DNA from: Romanomermis culicivorax
Taxonomy: Eukaryota > Nematoda > Enoplea > Mermithida > Mermithidae
DNA: 64,000 nt
Assembly (NCBI GenBank): GCA_963922205.1
Contig: CAWUHX010000133.1
Span: 806,001-870,000, forward strand
Direction: 5' to 3'
Positions 36,801-46,500 of this stretch are shown here, in pieces. Numbering within the stretch: the first letter of the stretch is position 1; each line of letters opens with the position of its first letter. Under the pieces are notes generated by a model that was not told the origin of the DNA, ran no database searches, and saw nothing but the letters and a program-made list of their open reading frames with translations. The position numbers and the translations under genes are program-made.

Positions 36801-37975
36801 CTTTCAGAATGCGCAAACACCTACAGTTCCCAAAACGGTACACAAATCTGATTTAAATTTGATGACAATATGTTGGACATTAGTAGCTACAGAAATGAAG
36901 AAAAAATTATGCGGCGTCTTATGGGAAGGCACATAAGTAAAGTTCCAACTGACTTTTTTGGTTTATTACGGCTTCCTTATTGACACTTTAGAATAACATA
37001 AAAAGTTTAAAGGGATTGGAAATTTCTTTCCTATTTGAATATAGAGCATGGTCCTCTGCACGTAATGAACACTTAGCTACAGAGAAACGACTTTTCAGCT
37101 ATGATATTTCAAAACACGCATACACACTGGAGAATAAAAAATAAAAACATTCCAAACGTTGGGGTACTGTATGTAGCTGTGCGAATTTGACTTTTATGCG
37201 AAATGAATGCTGCTAGGATACGCAGCGTGTAAAACTATTCAAAATGTCTCATTTTCAGACATTATTATTTTTCAACATATGAAACAGAAGGTCGAGAAAT
37301 CGCGTCTTAAGCGTTTCATCGTGTTTTACACCGTAAAATCTTCGATTCAGGTTGAACCTATTTTTTGCTTGTTGCTGCCGACTGGCCCGTCCGAGCAATT
37401 GGGCTATAGAGCAGGTGATGTCGGCAGAGAAAAGTTTATCAATTGAAAAAAACTTATGAAAACTCGACTTACCAGCATGATTTTAGAATCAAAAAAGAGC
37501 TTAGACGTCATAATTTCTATACTACTGTTCACGCAAGATTACCGATTAACAGAAATGTTCAATGTAACCAGGAACAAAACAGAAAAGATTTCTATGAATG
37601 GAATTTCTTAGCCTTACAGATCGTTTTAAAATTTCAATTTTTTGACATTTAAAAATGTTTTTACTATTAATAATTTTTTAAGTATTAAATTATCCTTACA
37701 TTATTTGGAAGAAACTATTTTTACTATTTTTATATATATTTTTTTTTAGTTTCATCGTTTTTTTTCTCTAAGGTAAACGTATACTATCAACTTTTTCTGT
37801 TTTTAGTGCTAGTCAAATGAAGAGGGCAGGAGACAAGTTCATTCCCATATATACATTTGTTTGCACTATCGTGGGAATATTTATTATGATAATTTACGTT
37901 TCAAGAAAATCGAAACAAATGCACGAGGATTTCGTCTTACATCATGGTTCTTCGCCCAATGATGATGAAAATTAG
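24719..37975 (+). CDS. FAM162: FAM162-like mitochondrial membrane protein, three coding exons
   Basis: Coding exons are 24719-24851, 29518-29617 and 37807-37975, with phases 1 and 2 that join exactly to give 133 residues (human FAM162A is 154). The N-terminus is rich in Arg, Lys, Leu and Ser without acidic residues (begins MLRLSCLPNQLCFKIRK) and looks like a mitochondrial presequence. Exon 2 ends in QIPERV, resembling the EIPE motif of FAM162. Exon 3 gives a Met/Arg/Lys turn, then one membrane helix around IYTFVCTIVGIFIMIIYV and a short charged tail with MHED, the family layout. FAM162 proteins sit in the inner mitochondrial membrane and are linked to hypoxia-induced apoptosis in mammals. All splice sites are GT..AG: donors gtaagt and gtacgt, acceptors after tatttag and ctgtttttag. 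A pyrimidine tract ending in ag at 24690 suggests a 5' UTR exon upstream. Family assignment is from residue pattern, not a search. Confidence 0.72.
25180..25626. mobile_element. MITE, type C, copy 2
   Basis: The TSD is AATAAAAC (25172-25179 and 25627-25634). It is very similar to copy 1. It lies in the first intron of the FAM162-like gene. Confidence 0.88.
26079..26500. mobile_element. MITE, type C, copy 3
   Basis: The TSD is CCATCTAT (26071-26078 and 26501-26508). The hairpin is at 26274-26286. It is also in intron 1 of the FAM162-like gene, less than 500 bp from copy 2. Confidence 0.88.
26509..27467. other. Intron 1 sequence of the FAM162-like gene, largely unassigned
   Basis: A motif catacgtgtaaatgggga at 27058 resembles a MITE end of the type C/J kind, but no partner end was found. 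An aaggcccatct/agatgggcctt inverted pair links about 26065 and 26870. Otherwise nothing. Confidence 0.3.
27476..27927. mobile_element. hAT MITE, type B (gtacaaacga motifs), first copy of a tandem pair
   Basis: It runs from CAGTGTTTTTTTTCGTACTC to AGTACAAAAAAACACTG (452 bp). The left flank GTCCGCGG and right flank GTTCGTGG agree at 6 of 8 positions. Confidence 0.75.
27936..29260. mobile_element. hAT MITE, type B, second tandem copy with nested insertion
   Basis: It starts right after the 8-bp flank of the first copy and ends CAAAAAAAACACTG. GTTCGTGG lies on both sides (27928-27935 and 29261-29268). Without the nested element it aligns with the first copy along its length. Confidence 0.78.
28103..28962. 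mobile_element. Unclassified element nested in a type B MITE (AGCCGTAGGCATA ends)
   Basis: The 860-bp element has short inverted ends AGCCGTAGGCATA/TATGCCTACGGCT, flanked by ATA on both sides (a 3-bp or TA-type duplication). The first type B copy shows the empty site (cacataagaagac). The subterminal regions are rich in gcgg/ccgc (cggttgcgg, cccgcaa). Open frames inside are not recognised. Confidence 0.65.
29518..29617 (+). other. FAM162-like gene, exon 2
   Basis: This 100-bp exon lies between the acceptor tatttag (ends 29517) and the donor gtacgt (29618). It completes an Asn codon from exon 1 and leaves two bases (AC) that make Thr with exon 3. It encodes the conserved segment before the membrane helix. 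Confidence 0.68.
29925..30124. repeat. Repeat with gggcccggtttcacc start
   Basis: The start gggcccggtttcaccac and repeated gttacgag/tttcacc motifs resemble MITE starts common in marine invertebrates. It is split by the type F element, and similar sequence (cagtttcaccaaatgag) resumes at 31437. The outer end was not fixed. Confidence 0.4.
30125..31405. mobile_element. hAT MITE, type F (gtgcgg motifs), long copy
   Basis: The 1281-bp element begins CAGGGTTTTTCCGCACG and ends CGGAAAAAACCCTG. Both ends hold repeated ttccgcac/gtgcggaa. The flanks contain gttacgac and gttacgag, so the TSD is imperfect. The hairpin GGCGC-GGA-GCGCC is at 31231-31243. Confidence 0.7.
31807..31989. mobile_element. MITE, type J, copy 4, inverted
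   Basis: The TSD is CTTTGAAG (31799-31806 and 31990-31997). It reads in the opposite orientation to the other copies and is shortened in the middle. Confidence 0.87.
32070..32340. repeat. Imperfect repeats of ttttttcaagatg/catcttgatttttt
   Basis: About eight units of 25-35 bp are arranged in both orientations, so the region can fold on itself. It lies next to the type J copy at 31807. It is unclassified. Confidence 0.55.
32700..33024. mobile_element. MITE, type C, copy 4, truncated
   Basis: Only the right part remains, from about the ggcgcgaagcgct hairpin (32787) to ccaattgcatgtatg. The left end is lost and the stem has one mismatch. Divergence marks it as the oldest copy. Confidence 0.7.
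35164..35970 (-). pseudogene. Second decayed type A hAT element with transposase remnant
   Basis: The 3' end at 35164 is CAGTGTTTTTTTGTGC with gtacgtgtac motifs. The minus strand reads an N-terminus QFFLSKFFAKPSHRN with an acidic SESEDIPP stretch. FPWLSVTDSGSNNVKYTICK follows, the zinc-finger-like entry of hAT proteins, then DALNYHKKLRTLASRQKH. Stops and frameshifts are frequent. The distal end was not located. Confidence 0.6.
36108..36543. mobile_element. MITE, type C, copy 5
   Basis: The TSD is CTACAAAA (36100-36107 and 36544-36551). It lies in intron 2 of the FAM162-like gene. Confidence 0.88.
37807..37975 (+). other. FAM162-like gene, last coding exon
   Basis: The acceptor follows a strong pyrimidine tract and ends at 37806. 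The stop TAG is at 37973-37975. The exon encodes the single transmembrane helix and the hydrophilic C-terminal tail. Confidence 0.72.
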
Positions 37976-38250
37976 CTCCGCGAATTCGTTATTTTTTAAA
38001 TTAGATTCAGATACGGCTTCCAACGCGTAATCAGAGGTGCGATTAACATTAGCAGGGAATCCTGTAGGTCGATCATTGTGTGTAATAAATAGGGTCCCCT
38101 GGCTATAGCTCAATAATCTGACCCGATTTGCATTGTGCTTATGTAACGGGATGTCGTGATGGTTATGAAGATGAGTTTGCGCGTGTTGCTCAGTCGCGGA
38201 GTTTTTGACAGCATGCTCCGCAATTACTGTGGCTATCGCTGCAAAACCCC
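37976..38250. other. 3' UTR and downstream flank of the FAM162-like gene
   Basis: Holds the AATAAA at 38084 and ordinary sequence after it. The first transposon fragment begins near 38251. Confidence 0.45.
38084..38089 (+). terminator. Polyadenylation signal of the FAM162-like gene
   Basis: A canonical AATAAA lies 109 bp after the stop codon, a normal distance for a short 3' UTR. The next transposon begins about 200 bp further on. Confidence 0.5.
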
Positions 38251-38286
38251 ACTGCCGTTTTTTTTCTTCAAATGGGGTGTTTTGAG

Positions 38287-39319
38287 CACCGTTTTTTTTT
38301 CCTCAAATGGGGTCTTTTGAGGAAAAAAATTTCGAAATGAGGCAAAAAATTTTGGGTATGGTTCTCATTGTGGAAAAAATTTTAGGGAACTTTAAACCGA
38401 AAAGATGCGTTTTGGTGGACTTTAAAAGGTCGGAATCTCAAAATTTTCCGGCGCTTCGCGCCGGTCACGGGTATAATGATAACTATATTCTATCAGCCGC
38501 GGCCGTTAGCATATCTACTTCGACTTACTAATTAATGCTCAACAGTTTCTATCAATCAAGCTAGCTCGTTTCATTTTCTAATCGTTTACAGTCAATTATG
38601 TCGCCGAAAGGAGAGATTTTTCATCTATTCTCTCAATTTTTTCTCTCGATGATTGGAATTTTTTAAACGTTTGCAATCTGAACTTTTGCTTTATTGAAAG
38701 TGGAAATTGAAGACATCATTTTAGACTGCGATTTTAAAACTTTTGTTTACGTATTATCTGTTGGTTGGAGAGATTTATTTTTCAGCGTTTTAGAATATAA
38801 AAACCCGAAAATTTTTCCGGCGCTTCGCGCCAGAATGGGGAGCAAATTATGCTTCATCCGTCTGATTTTAATTTATTTACCAACGTTATGAAGGTTCATT
38901 TTCCAGCGTTTTAGAAAGTAAAAATCCAAAAATTTTTCCGGCGCTCCGCGCCGGACCAAGAACTAAATAAAATTAGATGATTCTAATTGGAATCACAGTA
39001 ATGTTGATAGCAGCGGATAAATTCATGACAACTCTATCGTTAACTTGCTTTATCCGCTCCTATAGAACACCAATATATTCTTCATCATGGGCTCTTTTTG
39101 ACTAACATAACCATAATTTTCTCAATTTTTTTCCTCATTTTTGCAGGTTTCTGACTACAAATACAACAAAATGCTTGGGTATGCTCATAAAATGCATAAA
39201 AAAGCATCCGTAGCCACATTATAAACGTTTTTAAAAATGAGGAAAATTTTTGGAAAATGAGGAAAAAAATTTTGGGTCCGGTTCTCATGTGGAAAAAATC
39301 TTCGAGGAAAAAAACGGTG
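38287..39319. mobile_element. hAT MITE, type I (gaggaaa motifs)
   Basis: The 1033-bp element runs from CACCGTTTTTTTTTCCTC to GAGGAAAAAAACGGTG. The flanks GTTTTGAG and CTTTTGAG match at 7 of 8 positions. Three hairpins lie inside (38450, 38819, 38940). It is inserted in a related element whose pieces are seen at 38251-38286 and 40186-40330. Confidence 0.75.
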
Positions 39320-39327
39320 CTTTTGAG

Positions 39328-40177
39328 CAGTGTTTTTTTTTAGCCAAAACAAGGTTTTTGGCACAAAAAAATTTGGAATGGCACAAAAAATTTTGAGCGT
39401 TTGTGCCAATTGGCACAAAATTTTTGGCTGGTCAAACATTAAGTTTCCTTGATTTTTAGACGTTTCAGAGGCTGAAAATACAAAAAATTTTCGGCGCTTC
39501 GCGCCGAGTCAATAAACATAGTATTTCCTATTCCTATATTTGACCCGCCCGAACGCGAAAGATTTCTCTCCGAACAGCGTATTAGTATCGTTGCAGCACA
39601 TTTTATAGGCTGTCAATGGCTGATGAATGAGAAGAAATTCTGAATATTCTCTGTTAATTCAGTCAAATTCGGGATCAAAACTGAAATTCTTACTTTTTGT
39701 GTTTGATTGATTCAGATAGAAAAGTCGATATCGTTGGTAATGGTACAATATTTCGACCGAAAATTTACACAAGTTTTAACTTCATTTTCCCTATCTTTAC
39801 AGTGTTGCTAAATGTGTATCGATAATTCATATTCGTCGTAAGTCGAAGTGAATTAATTTGAACTTCCTGAACAATTTTCTAGAGTTATTTAAATTTTATC
39901 AGCATTCCATTATTTTCAGAGTTGTGGAATATTTTTTCTGCACAGTTTTTTCCTATTTGACTGAAATTGTTTAGCTGAAAAATAGGTCGAGGAGCACGAT
40001 TTTTCCAAAAAGTTAATGCGTTTTAAACGTTAACCTTCAATCAAACTTTTGGCATAAAACTTTTCCGCAACTTTTCAGTATGTTTCTAGTAGAAAAGAAT
40101 TTTTTGTGCCATTGGCACAAATTTTTTTGGGCGTTTGTGCCAATTGGCACAAATGTCCGTGCACAAAAAAAACGCTG
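39328..40177. mobile_element. hAT MITE, type H1 (ttgtgccaattggcacaa motifs)
   Basis: The 850-bp element runs from CAGTGTTTTTTTTTTAGCC to GCACAAAAAAAACGCTG, with TSD CTTTTGAG (39320-39327 and 40178-40185). It is inserted directly at the end of the type I element, sharing that element's duplication. The hairpin is at 39493-39505. Confidence 0.82.
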
Positions 40178-40351
40178 CTTTTGAGGGAAAAATTTGGAAA
40201 TGAGGAAAAAAATTTTGGGTATGGTTTCCATTGTGCAAAAAAATTTGGGGAATTCAAAATCGAAAAGATGCGTTCTGGTGGACTTTATAAGGTCAAAATC
40301 CCAAAATTTTCCGGTGCTTCGCGCCGGTCAGGGGCACTGTTTTTTATTCCA

Positions 40352-42230
40352 CGCCAGCGTTTTTTTTAGTGCACGGACATTTGTGCCAATTGGCACAAGA
40401 GACCAAAAGAATTTGTGCCAATGGCACACAAAATTTTTTTCTACTAGAAACATACTGAAAACTGCGGAAAATTTTTAGGCCAAAATTTTGATAAAAAGTT
40501 AACGTTTAACGCATTAATTTTTTTGTAGAAATCGTGTCCAACCTATTTTTCAGCTAAACATGTCAGTGAGATAAGGAAAAACTGTGCAAGTAGTTTGCGA
40601 CGACTCGAAAAGAAATGGAATGCTGAGAAGATTTAAATGACTATGATTGTTCAGGATGTTCAACACGTAAATTCATCAGCGGAAAAATTAAAATCCGTTA
40701 CAGCGTTGCTACAGTAATAACGAAATGAAAAATATTTCGGATAATTACATATATCTCAACGAAGAAGCAACCATTTTCAGCGCATGATGGTGAATTTTGC
40801 ATAATTATCTATTATCTTCAACATAGCGTTGCGATATTTGAATATCACTTGTGTTTTTTCATTTTGGTATCATGGTTTACTATAGCCGAAAATTTTAAAT
40901 ACGTCTATGATAGTTACGAAACTTTCCAGGACGGGTTTTATCATTTGGTGTGAATTATTTTATGTCCTACTGAATTCTATCACACGAAACTTGGATTTTC
41001 TGGTCGAAAAAAGAATGCTGATTCTAAATCTAACTTTGTTTCTTTCCTATGTGTAGTAATTTTAGAGCAATCTGTTCCAGAATACGAACTATCCAGCTAT
41101 TACCTGAATCGACGTGTCAAATTGATTAAATTTTCGACTACGAATTTTTGTGAATGAATGAAAGATTTTACCTGTCGAAGTGAATGCAAAATTACAATAC
41201 AAAATATAATTAGTCGAGAACGAGGAAATAATAAATAAACGTGAAAGATAAATTTTAGAAGATTCGAACGACTAAATTAAAGATCAAAAGTAGGGATATA
41301 AGGTCGGTATTAGTGCGTCTGGTGGCCACCCATCTTATAACATGTGTAATTCAAAAACGTACCTGCAGTAATTGGGTAAAATGTGTGAGGAGAGGAGGCA
41401 TAAACGGTATAACGTGCCTGCTAAATGGTAGCTTAAGCCTAAAAGTCCAACTTAGCGGTGCAATAGCCGACTGTCGACGACAAAAATCATAGGATTTTTT
41501 CACTTCTGAATAGGGCCCAAGTCTAAAGGGTCATTTATATTTGATTTTTCGATGGTACTGATCGCCGACAGCTTGAAACGTTCAGCTTGAAAATCCACTT
41601 TCGATCGGAAAGAATAACTATTTTGTAGAAAATGACGACAGTAACCTCCAACCGAACCTAACGGAACAAAAATTTCCCTTTCGCTCGGTAACGTTGGGTC
41701 GATTGTCTGTGCCTGAGTCGATTGATTAAGCCAGTCTAAGCCTAAGCCTGAGCCAGGCTTCGTACTGTCGCTTTAAGTTACGCGTCATAGCCAGTTATCG
41801 TAGGTACCTCTTGCATCCTTCGCATTACACACGTTACAAGATGGGTGGCCACCAGGCGCACTAATACCTATAAGGTCGATCGAGAGTATGCGCTAGAGTA
41901 AACGATTTTTATTTTACTTTCATTTATTTCCACTCATCTCATCATTCATTGACAGCCTGTAACCTTTGCTGCAACAATGCTAATACACTGTTCAAAGAGA
42001 ATTCGTTCGCGTTCGGGTCAATTACGAGTAGATAAAATTATATTCATAGACTCGGCGCGAAGCGCCGAAAGTTTTTTGCATTTTCGGCCCCTAAATTGTT
42101 TAAAAATCAAGGAAATTTAATGTTTGAACAACCAAAAATTTTGTGCCAATTGGCACAAACGCTCAAAATTTTTTGTGCCATTCCAAATTTTTTTGTGCCA
42201 AAAACCATGTTTTGGCACAAAAAAAAACAT
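40352..42230. mobile_element. hAT MITE, type H2, interrupted by a Merlin MITE
   Basis: It begins CAGCGTTTTTTTTAGTGCACG and ends GGCACAAAAAAAAACATTG. The right end matches the left end of H1 inverted over about 190 bp. The Merlin MITE 41306-41868 lies inside and the hairpin is at 42054-42066. A type G fragment seems to continue on both sides (ttattccacg before, ccacgaactc after). Confidence 0.65.
41306..41868. mobile_element. Non-autonomous Merlin MITE
   Basis: The 563-bp element has ends starting GGTATTAGTGCG and including ctggtggccacccatctt. A perfect 9-bp TSD TATAAGGTC lies at 41297-41305 and 41869-41877. The end sequence follows the pattern of the full Merlin at 16855 (GGTATTA-TGC--CTGGTG), so that lineage may have mobilised it. 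No coding capacity is seen. Confidence 0.8.
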
Positions 42231-42479
42231 TGCCACGAACTCTTTTCCGCAAATGTGGAAAGGGGTCGAATTTATTTTTTACATGTGGAAAAAATTCTTT
42301 TCCGTCTTAAAATCTCCATTTTTTCGCTTGAAGATGCTCATAAACGCTTTTTAGTGTTTTTGAGCTTTGTGAATTAAATCATTCTTATCATATATCTCAA
42401 AAATTAGATTTAAATTTTATGTTCATAAATTGTAATTTCTAGAAATTTATCATTCGAAAAATTTTAAAACTATTAACTT

Positions 42480-43331
42480 GTTCGTAACCTTTCATAAATT
42501 TTGCCGAAAAGCCATGAATCAGAAGCGTAGAAATTTTCCAAAAATACTTCCATGAAGCTTTTGAATTGAATTTACGTTAAGAAAAGAACAACCGCTTCAA
42601 AAAGTCGAGAAGGTTGACGTGTCGATCTTTCTCAAAAAAATCTACGAAGGAAAAAATGCGGATCTTCATTAAATATAAAGATGTTATATTTAGTGCCTGC
42701 CAAAAACAGTCTGAATGAATAGACGCATCCTGTAAGACCTCAGGTCGGTTGGAGAGTAAATCCAAAATTCGTGGGGGCTTCTCAACTTTTCCAAAATCAT
42801 GGGGAGGAAAGCCTCCCCAAAAAAGGACATTTTTGCCGAATTTTCACAACCCGGAAAGAATCAAGTTCGAAAAACAGATTATTTCGCTATCCTTACCTCT
42901 CTTGTTTTCTTCGTTCTTTTATTTTCCTGTTTTCGCCTTTTTGCCAACTCCACTCCGTGATTTTCTGTTTCCGCGTTTCAGCCCTCTCCCCCGTTTTCCA
43001 TCTACATTTGTGATAGTTTTCTGTGCATCTGGAATGTTCTATTTCGTCTCTAACCATCAATGTTTAACGTTACGTCAAATAGAATAGGAAAAAATTTAAT
43101 CATTCAACGCACTTAATCCGACTTTTCCATTTGTTCAACAAATGTTTGGAAAGATTTTTGGTGTGTTCAGTAAAGTTATTTCCTAAAAGATGAACTAATC
43201 TGTTTAATTTCGTGTGCCAATTGGCATGTGCACAAAGATGATCCTCGCTCTTAAAAGAATAGAATAGAATGATAGACGATATCTCGGACTAAATAGTGTA
43301 TTCTGTTTGTATTTTTGATTTTATATCTTAG
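42480..43331. other. Upstream flank of the first visible DGCR2-like exon
   Basis: Contains a decayed type J fragment and a pyrimidine-rich stretch at 42890-43010. No signal-peptide exon was identified here, so the 5' exons may be in unrecognised sequence or beyond. Confidence 0.35.
42728..42850. repeat. Degenerate type J fragment
   Basis: It begins catcctgtaagacctcaggtc, resembling the inverted end of type J, then loses similarity. A similar remnant ends at 48790 (gccttacaggttggg). No TSD is seen. Confidence 0.4.
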
Positions 43332-43529
43332 ACAAGCAATATTCATCGTTATCAGGATTTAAACGAGATGAACTTATCCTCGATAGAAAATAGCTCGACG
43401 AGTGGTAGAGACTTGATTTCGGGTTGTTTGGACAAGAAATTACAACGACCCGTTGCGATCGGTGATTATTATCATACGGACGATTGCAGCATATGCTTGT
43501 GTAGTCCACGCGAACATTTGTGCAAACAA
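43332..43529 (+). other. DGCR2-like gene, exon a (first half of VWFC domain)
   Basis: The acceptor ttttatatcttag ends at 43331 and the donor gtaagc starts at 43530. There are 66 whole codons, phase 0 at both ends. It carries VWFC cysteines 1-5 with the GDYY motif. Because it opens in phase 0 with no clear Met or signal peptide, at least one more exon must lie upstream. Confidence 0.75.
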
Positions 43530-46500
43530 GTAAGCATCGGCATATAATTCGTGGATGTCAGCTCAGTCTGTCTGTATTTCATATCCATTCACTTGCCTCA
43601 TTCCCCGTCTAAGATATCGTGTGCGCCTCCAGTGAAATGCGAGGGATTTATTCGACCGGATCCTTTACATTGTTGCGATATTTGCTATCCAGCGATTTTG
43701 GGTAATAATGCAATATATTTCATTTCATCGTATATACTTTCAACTACGTTACCTTATATTTAAAACTTCAAAGCATCGTAGCTTGCTTTACCTAATGGAA
43801 AGCTAATTTCAGGTCGCGACGATTCCTCTTTGAACACTCGTTCGTGCATGATGATCTTGATGCTATTTTTGGTCATTTGTTTAATTCTATTCCTCTTCCG
43901 ACGGATGCGACGTAAAAGGGTTTTGATTACCTTGCGAAGTAATGAAAAAATGTTTTGTCATTTAAACAATCCTAATAGGAAACTAGATTCTTACATAACT
44001 TAACATGTGTTTGTCTGTTTTCAAGAAAATTACTAGTCTAGATTTTTGTTCTTATCGGGTATCGATTTTTTCCCCATTAACTTGAACAACAAGTTTCTCT
44101 TATCCGGGATGTCCAGCCAACTTGTAAAACCTGTAAAATTCTGGCAATTTCGACCAGGACTTTTTTGATTTAGTCGTTTTTGAATAAGCCGAATTCGCGT
44201 CGTAGAACTTCAAAATCTAAAATTTATCCCACGCCATAAGCATACCTGTACTTGGGGGGATTGGGGGGGACCCCCCCCCCAACTTGGCCAACCCTGTACC
44301 CAAAATCATTTACCCCCCAACCCCCCCCAGTTTGGAAAAAATTAAAAAAAAGTGTATGTTTTTTGGCCTTTTTGGGAAAAATTCCGATTTTTTTCTACCC
44401 CCCGCCCCAAAATTTCGGATTTACCCCCCCCCCAAACTGGTCGGAGGTCTTACAGGTATGGCCATAAGTATTATTATTTAGCTGAATTTGGCTGCAGTGC
44501 GGTTCTTATGAGCAGAGTTTTTTCCGCACAGTGCGGATTTTTTTGGGGTCGTGCGGAAAATTTCTGGAGTGTTTTCCGCACGGAACGAAAATTTTTGATG
44601 TTTTTAGTGGTTTTAATGGTGGTTAATTTTTTTGGTCGATTTCCACAAAGTGCGGAACGGCCGGTGCGGAAAAAAACCCTGCTTAGGAGTATCATTACTC
44701 ACTTAATCTTTAATTGTTTTGGTGCATCTGTAATTTTCTAAATCGTCCCAATTAAAGTGTGTTTCAAGGGTAATTGGGATTTCGACTTTTCTGCTGATAA
44801 GATAAAATAATTCACTAAATGCGGAAATTGAGTCAATACATTAAAAAACAAACGGAAGAGTGTAATAGCTAAATGGAAATATTTTCAGAGCCATTTATAT
44901 TCTGTTCTATAATTCCTATTTTTATTCTATAATTTTTTTTGATTCTATAATCCCGGATTTTATTCTAAATCCTTCGGATCGATCTATCCACTGTTTTTCC
45001 ACAATCAAACTTTTTGGGGGAAATAATCTCTAAAGAAAGAAAAAATATGGGGGTTTGAAATGGAAAAGACGAATTTTGATACATTTCATGAAACCATTCC
45101 ATAAACATGGAGCCAAGTTTAAATTCATATCCATCATGGATTTGATTTCCAGAAATTTCAAGTTTGATTTGAATTTTCAAATATATGAAAGTGTATGTTT
45201 TTTAAATTGTTTAACAGTAAAGGCATGTTTTTACACAGAAAATTTGAACCTAATGCTTATCAGATTAGTTATCCTCAAATCGATTTTCCAGCATTTTAGA
45301 ATGTCATAATTTAACGTTTTTCGGCGCTACGCGCCGCAAAGATGAGGGACGACGGAAGGACTATGAGCAAAAGGTGCACTTTTCAATGCCCTATACTTTT
45401 GTGCCAGAGGGGCACGAACTCAAGTGCTATCTTCGAAGAACGTTTCTGCAAAAATGCACGATATATCGTGGTTTTTGCATACCGAAAAATTTTCTATGTG
45501 CAAAAATTTTTTGTCCGACTTTTTGTAAATGTAAAGGAAGAGGCCTGTCCCGAAAAAACTATGGTTGGAAATAAAATTTTGAACCCGTATCAATTGATCA
45601 AATATCCGTATCATATACATACATTCCACAGCGTGTTACTCGTCTATGTTTCGGCATTTTGAAATACAAATTTTTGGCCCCCAAAATTTGAGTTTAGCTC
45701 CCGAAAATGAAAACATAGGAGCCATTTGGTTCATGATTTTCAAAGCAAGAACAATGAATAAATGTAATCTTCTTAACATAACATAACATGCACGTGATAC
45801 CCAACAAATTAGGCAACTTGACGAATTTTACTCAATTTACTGTAAAATTTACATGTCTGACTTGACTTTTTCTTGAAGAAAAAACCAAACTACCTTTGCT
45901 TTTTTAATACTTGAATCATTTCGGTGGGAGGAATGGCCCCCCACCATCCCCTGCCTACATATGTATATATAATAGGCCCGTAACTAGGGAGGAATGGGGG
46001 GGGGGGAATTCCACCTCCTGAAAAGAAATCGGACATAAACTTTTTAGCCTGCCTGATAATGCAGCTCCAACCGGAAAGATGCATTTTGGTTAACTTCAGA
46101 AGGCCAAAATGTCAAAATTTTCCGGCGCTCCGCGCCGATCATGAGTTATTATAGTTATTGTTTTCTATCGGATGCAGCCGTTAGCATATCTTCTTCCACT
46201 TACTAATTAACCTTGAATATTTTCTATCAATTGAATTATTCTTTTTTTTATTCGTTGAGAGTCAGTATTTTACCGAAAAAGGAGATTTAAGATCAATTCT
46301 CTACATTTTTTCTCGTATGACATTTATTCACATTTCAATGTTGCGACGATTCATTTTGCAGCAGTTTAGAATGTAAACTGAAACTCGAAAATTTTCTGAC
46401 GCTGGGCGTCGGAGCAAGAAATAACATGAAATTCAATATTCATAATGAGAGTCACACAAACGAGATAAATTCATGAGAAACCTGTCGTTAATATGCCTAC

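Larger units (their letters stand above)
33480..36990. repeat. Unnamed repeat family P, four diverged copies
   Basis: A segment of about 180 bp (cagttcccaaaacggtac ... ctacagaaatgaagaaaaa ... gaaggttc) occurs at 33480-33605 (minus), 34200-34390 (plus), 35085-35160 (minus, cut by a hAT end) and 36800-36990 (plus). All are within intron 2 of the FAM162-like gene. No ends or coding were recognised. Confidence 0.6.

Noticed and set aside
37207..37446. Open frame with acceptor-like ttcgattcag at 37350, considered as a FAM162-like exon
   Set aside because: The phase does not fit between exon 2 and the last exon, and exon 2 joins the last exon perfectly without it.
42749..43087. 112-codon frame with hydrophobic Phe/Leu stretch upstream of the DGCR2-like exons, considered as a signal-peptide exon
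   Set aside because: It starts inside a decayed type J fragment, has no splice donor in phase 0 at a sensible place, and the hydrophobicity comes from T-rich sequence.
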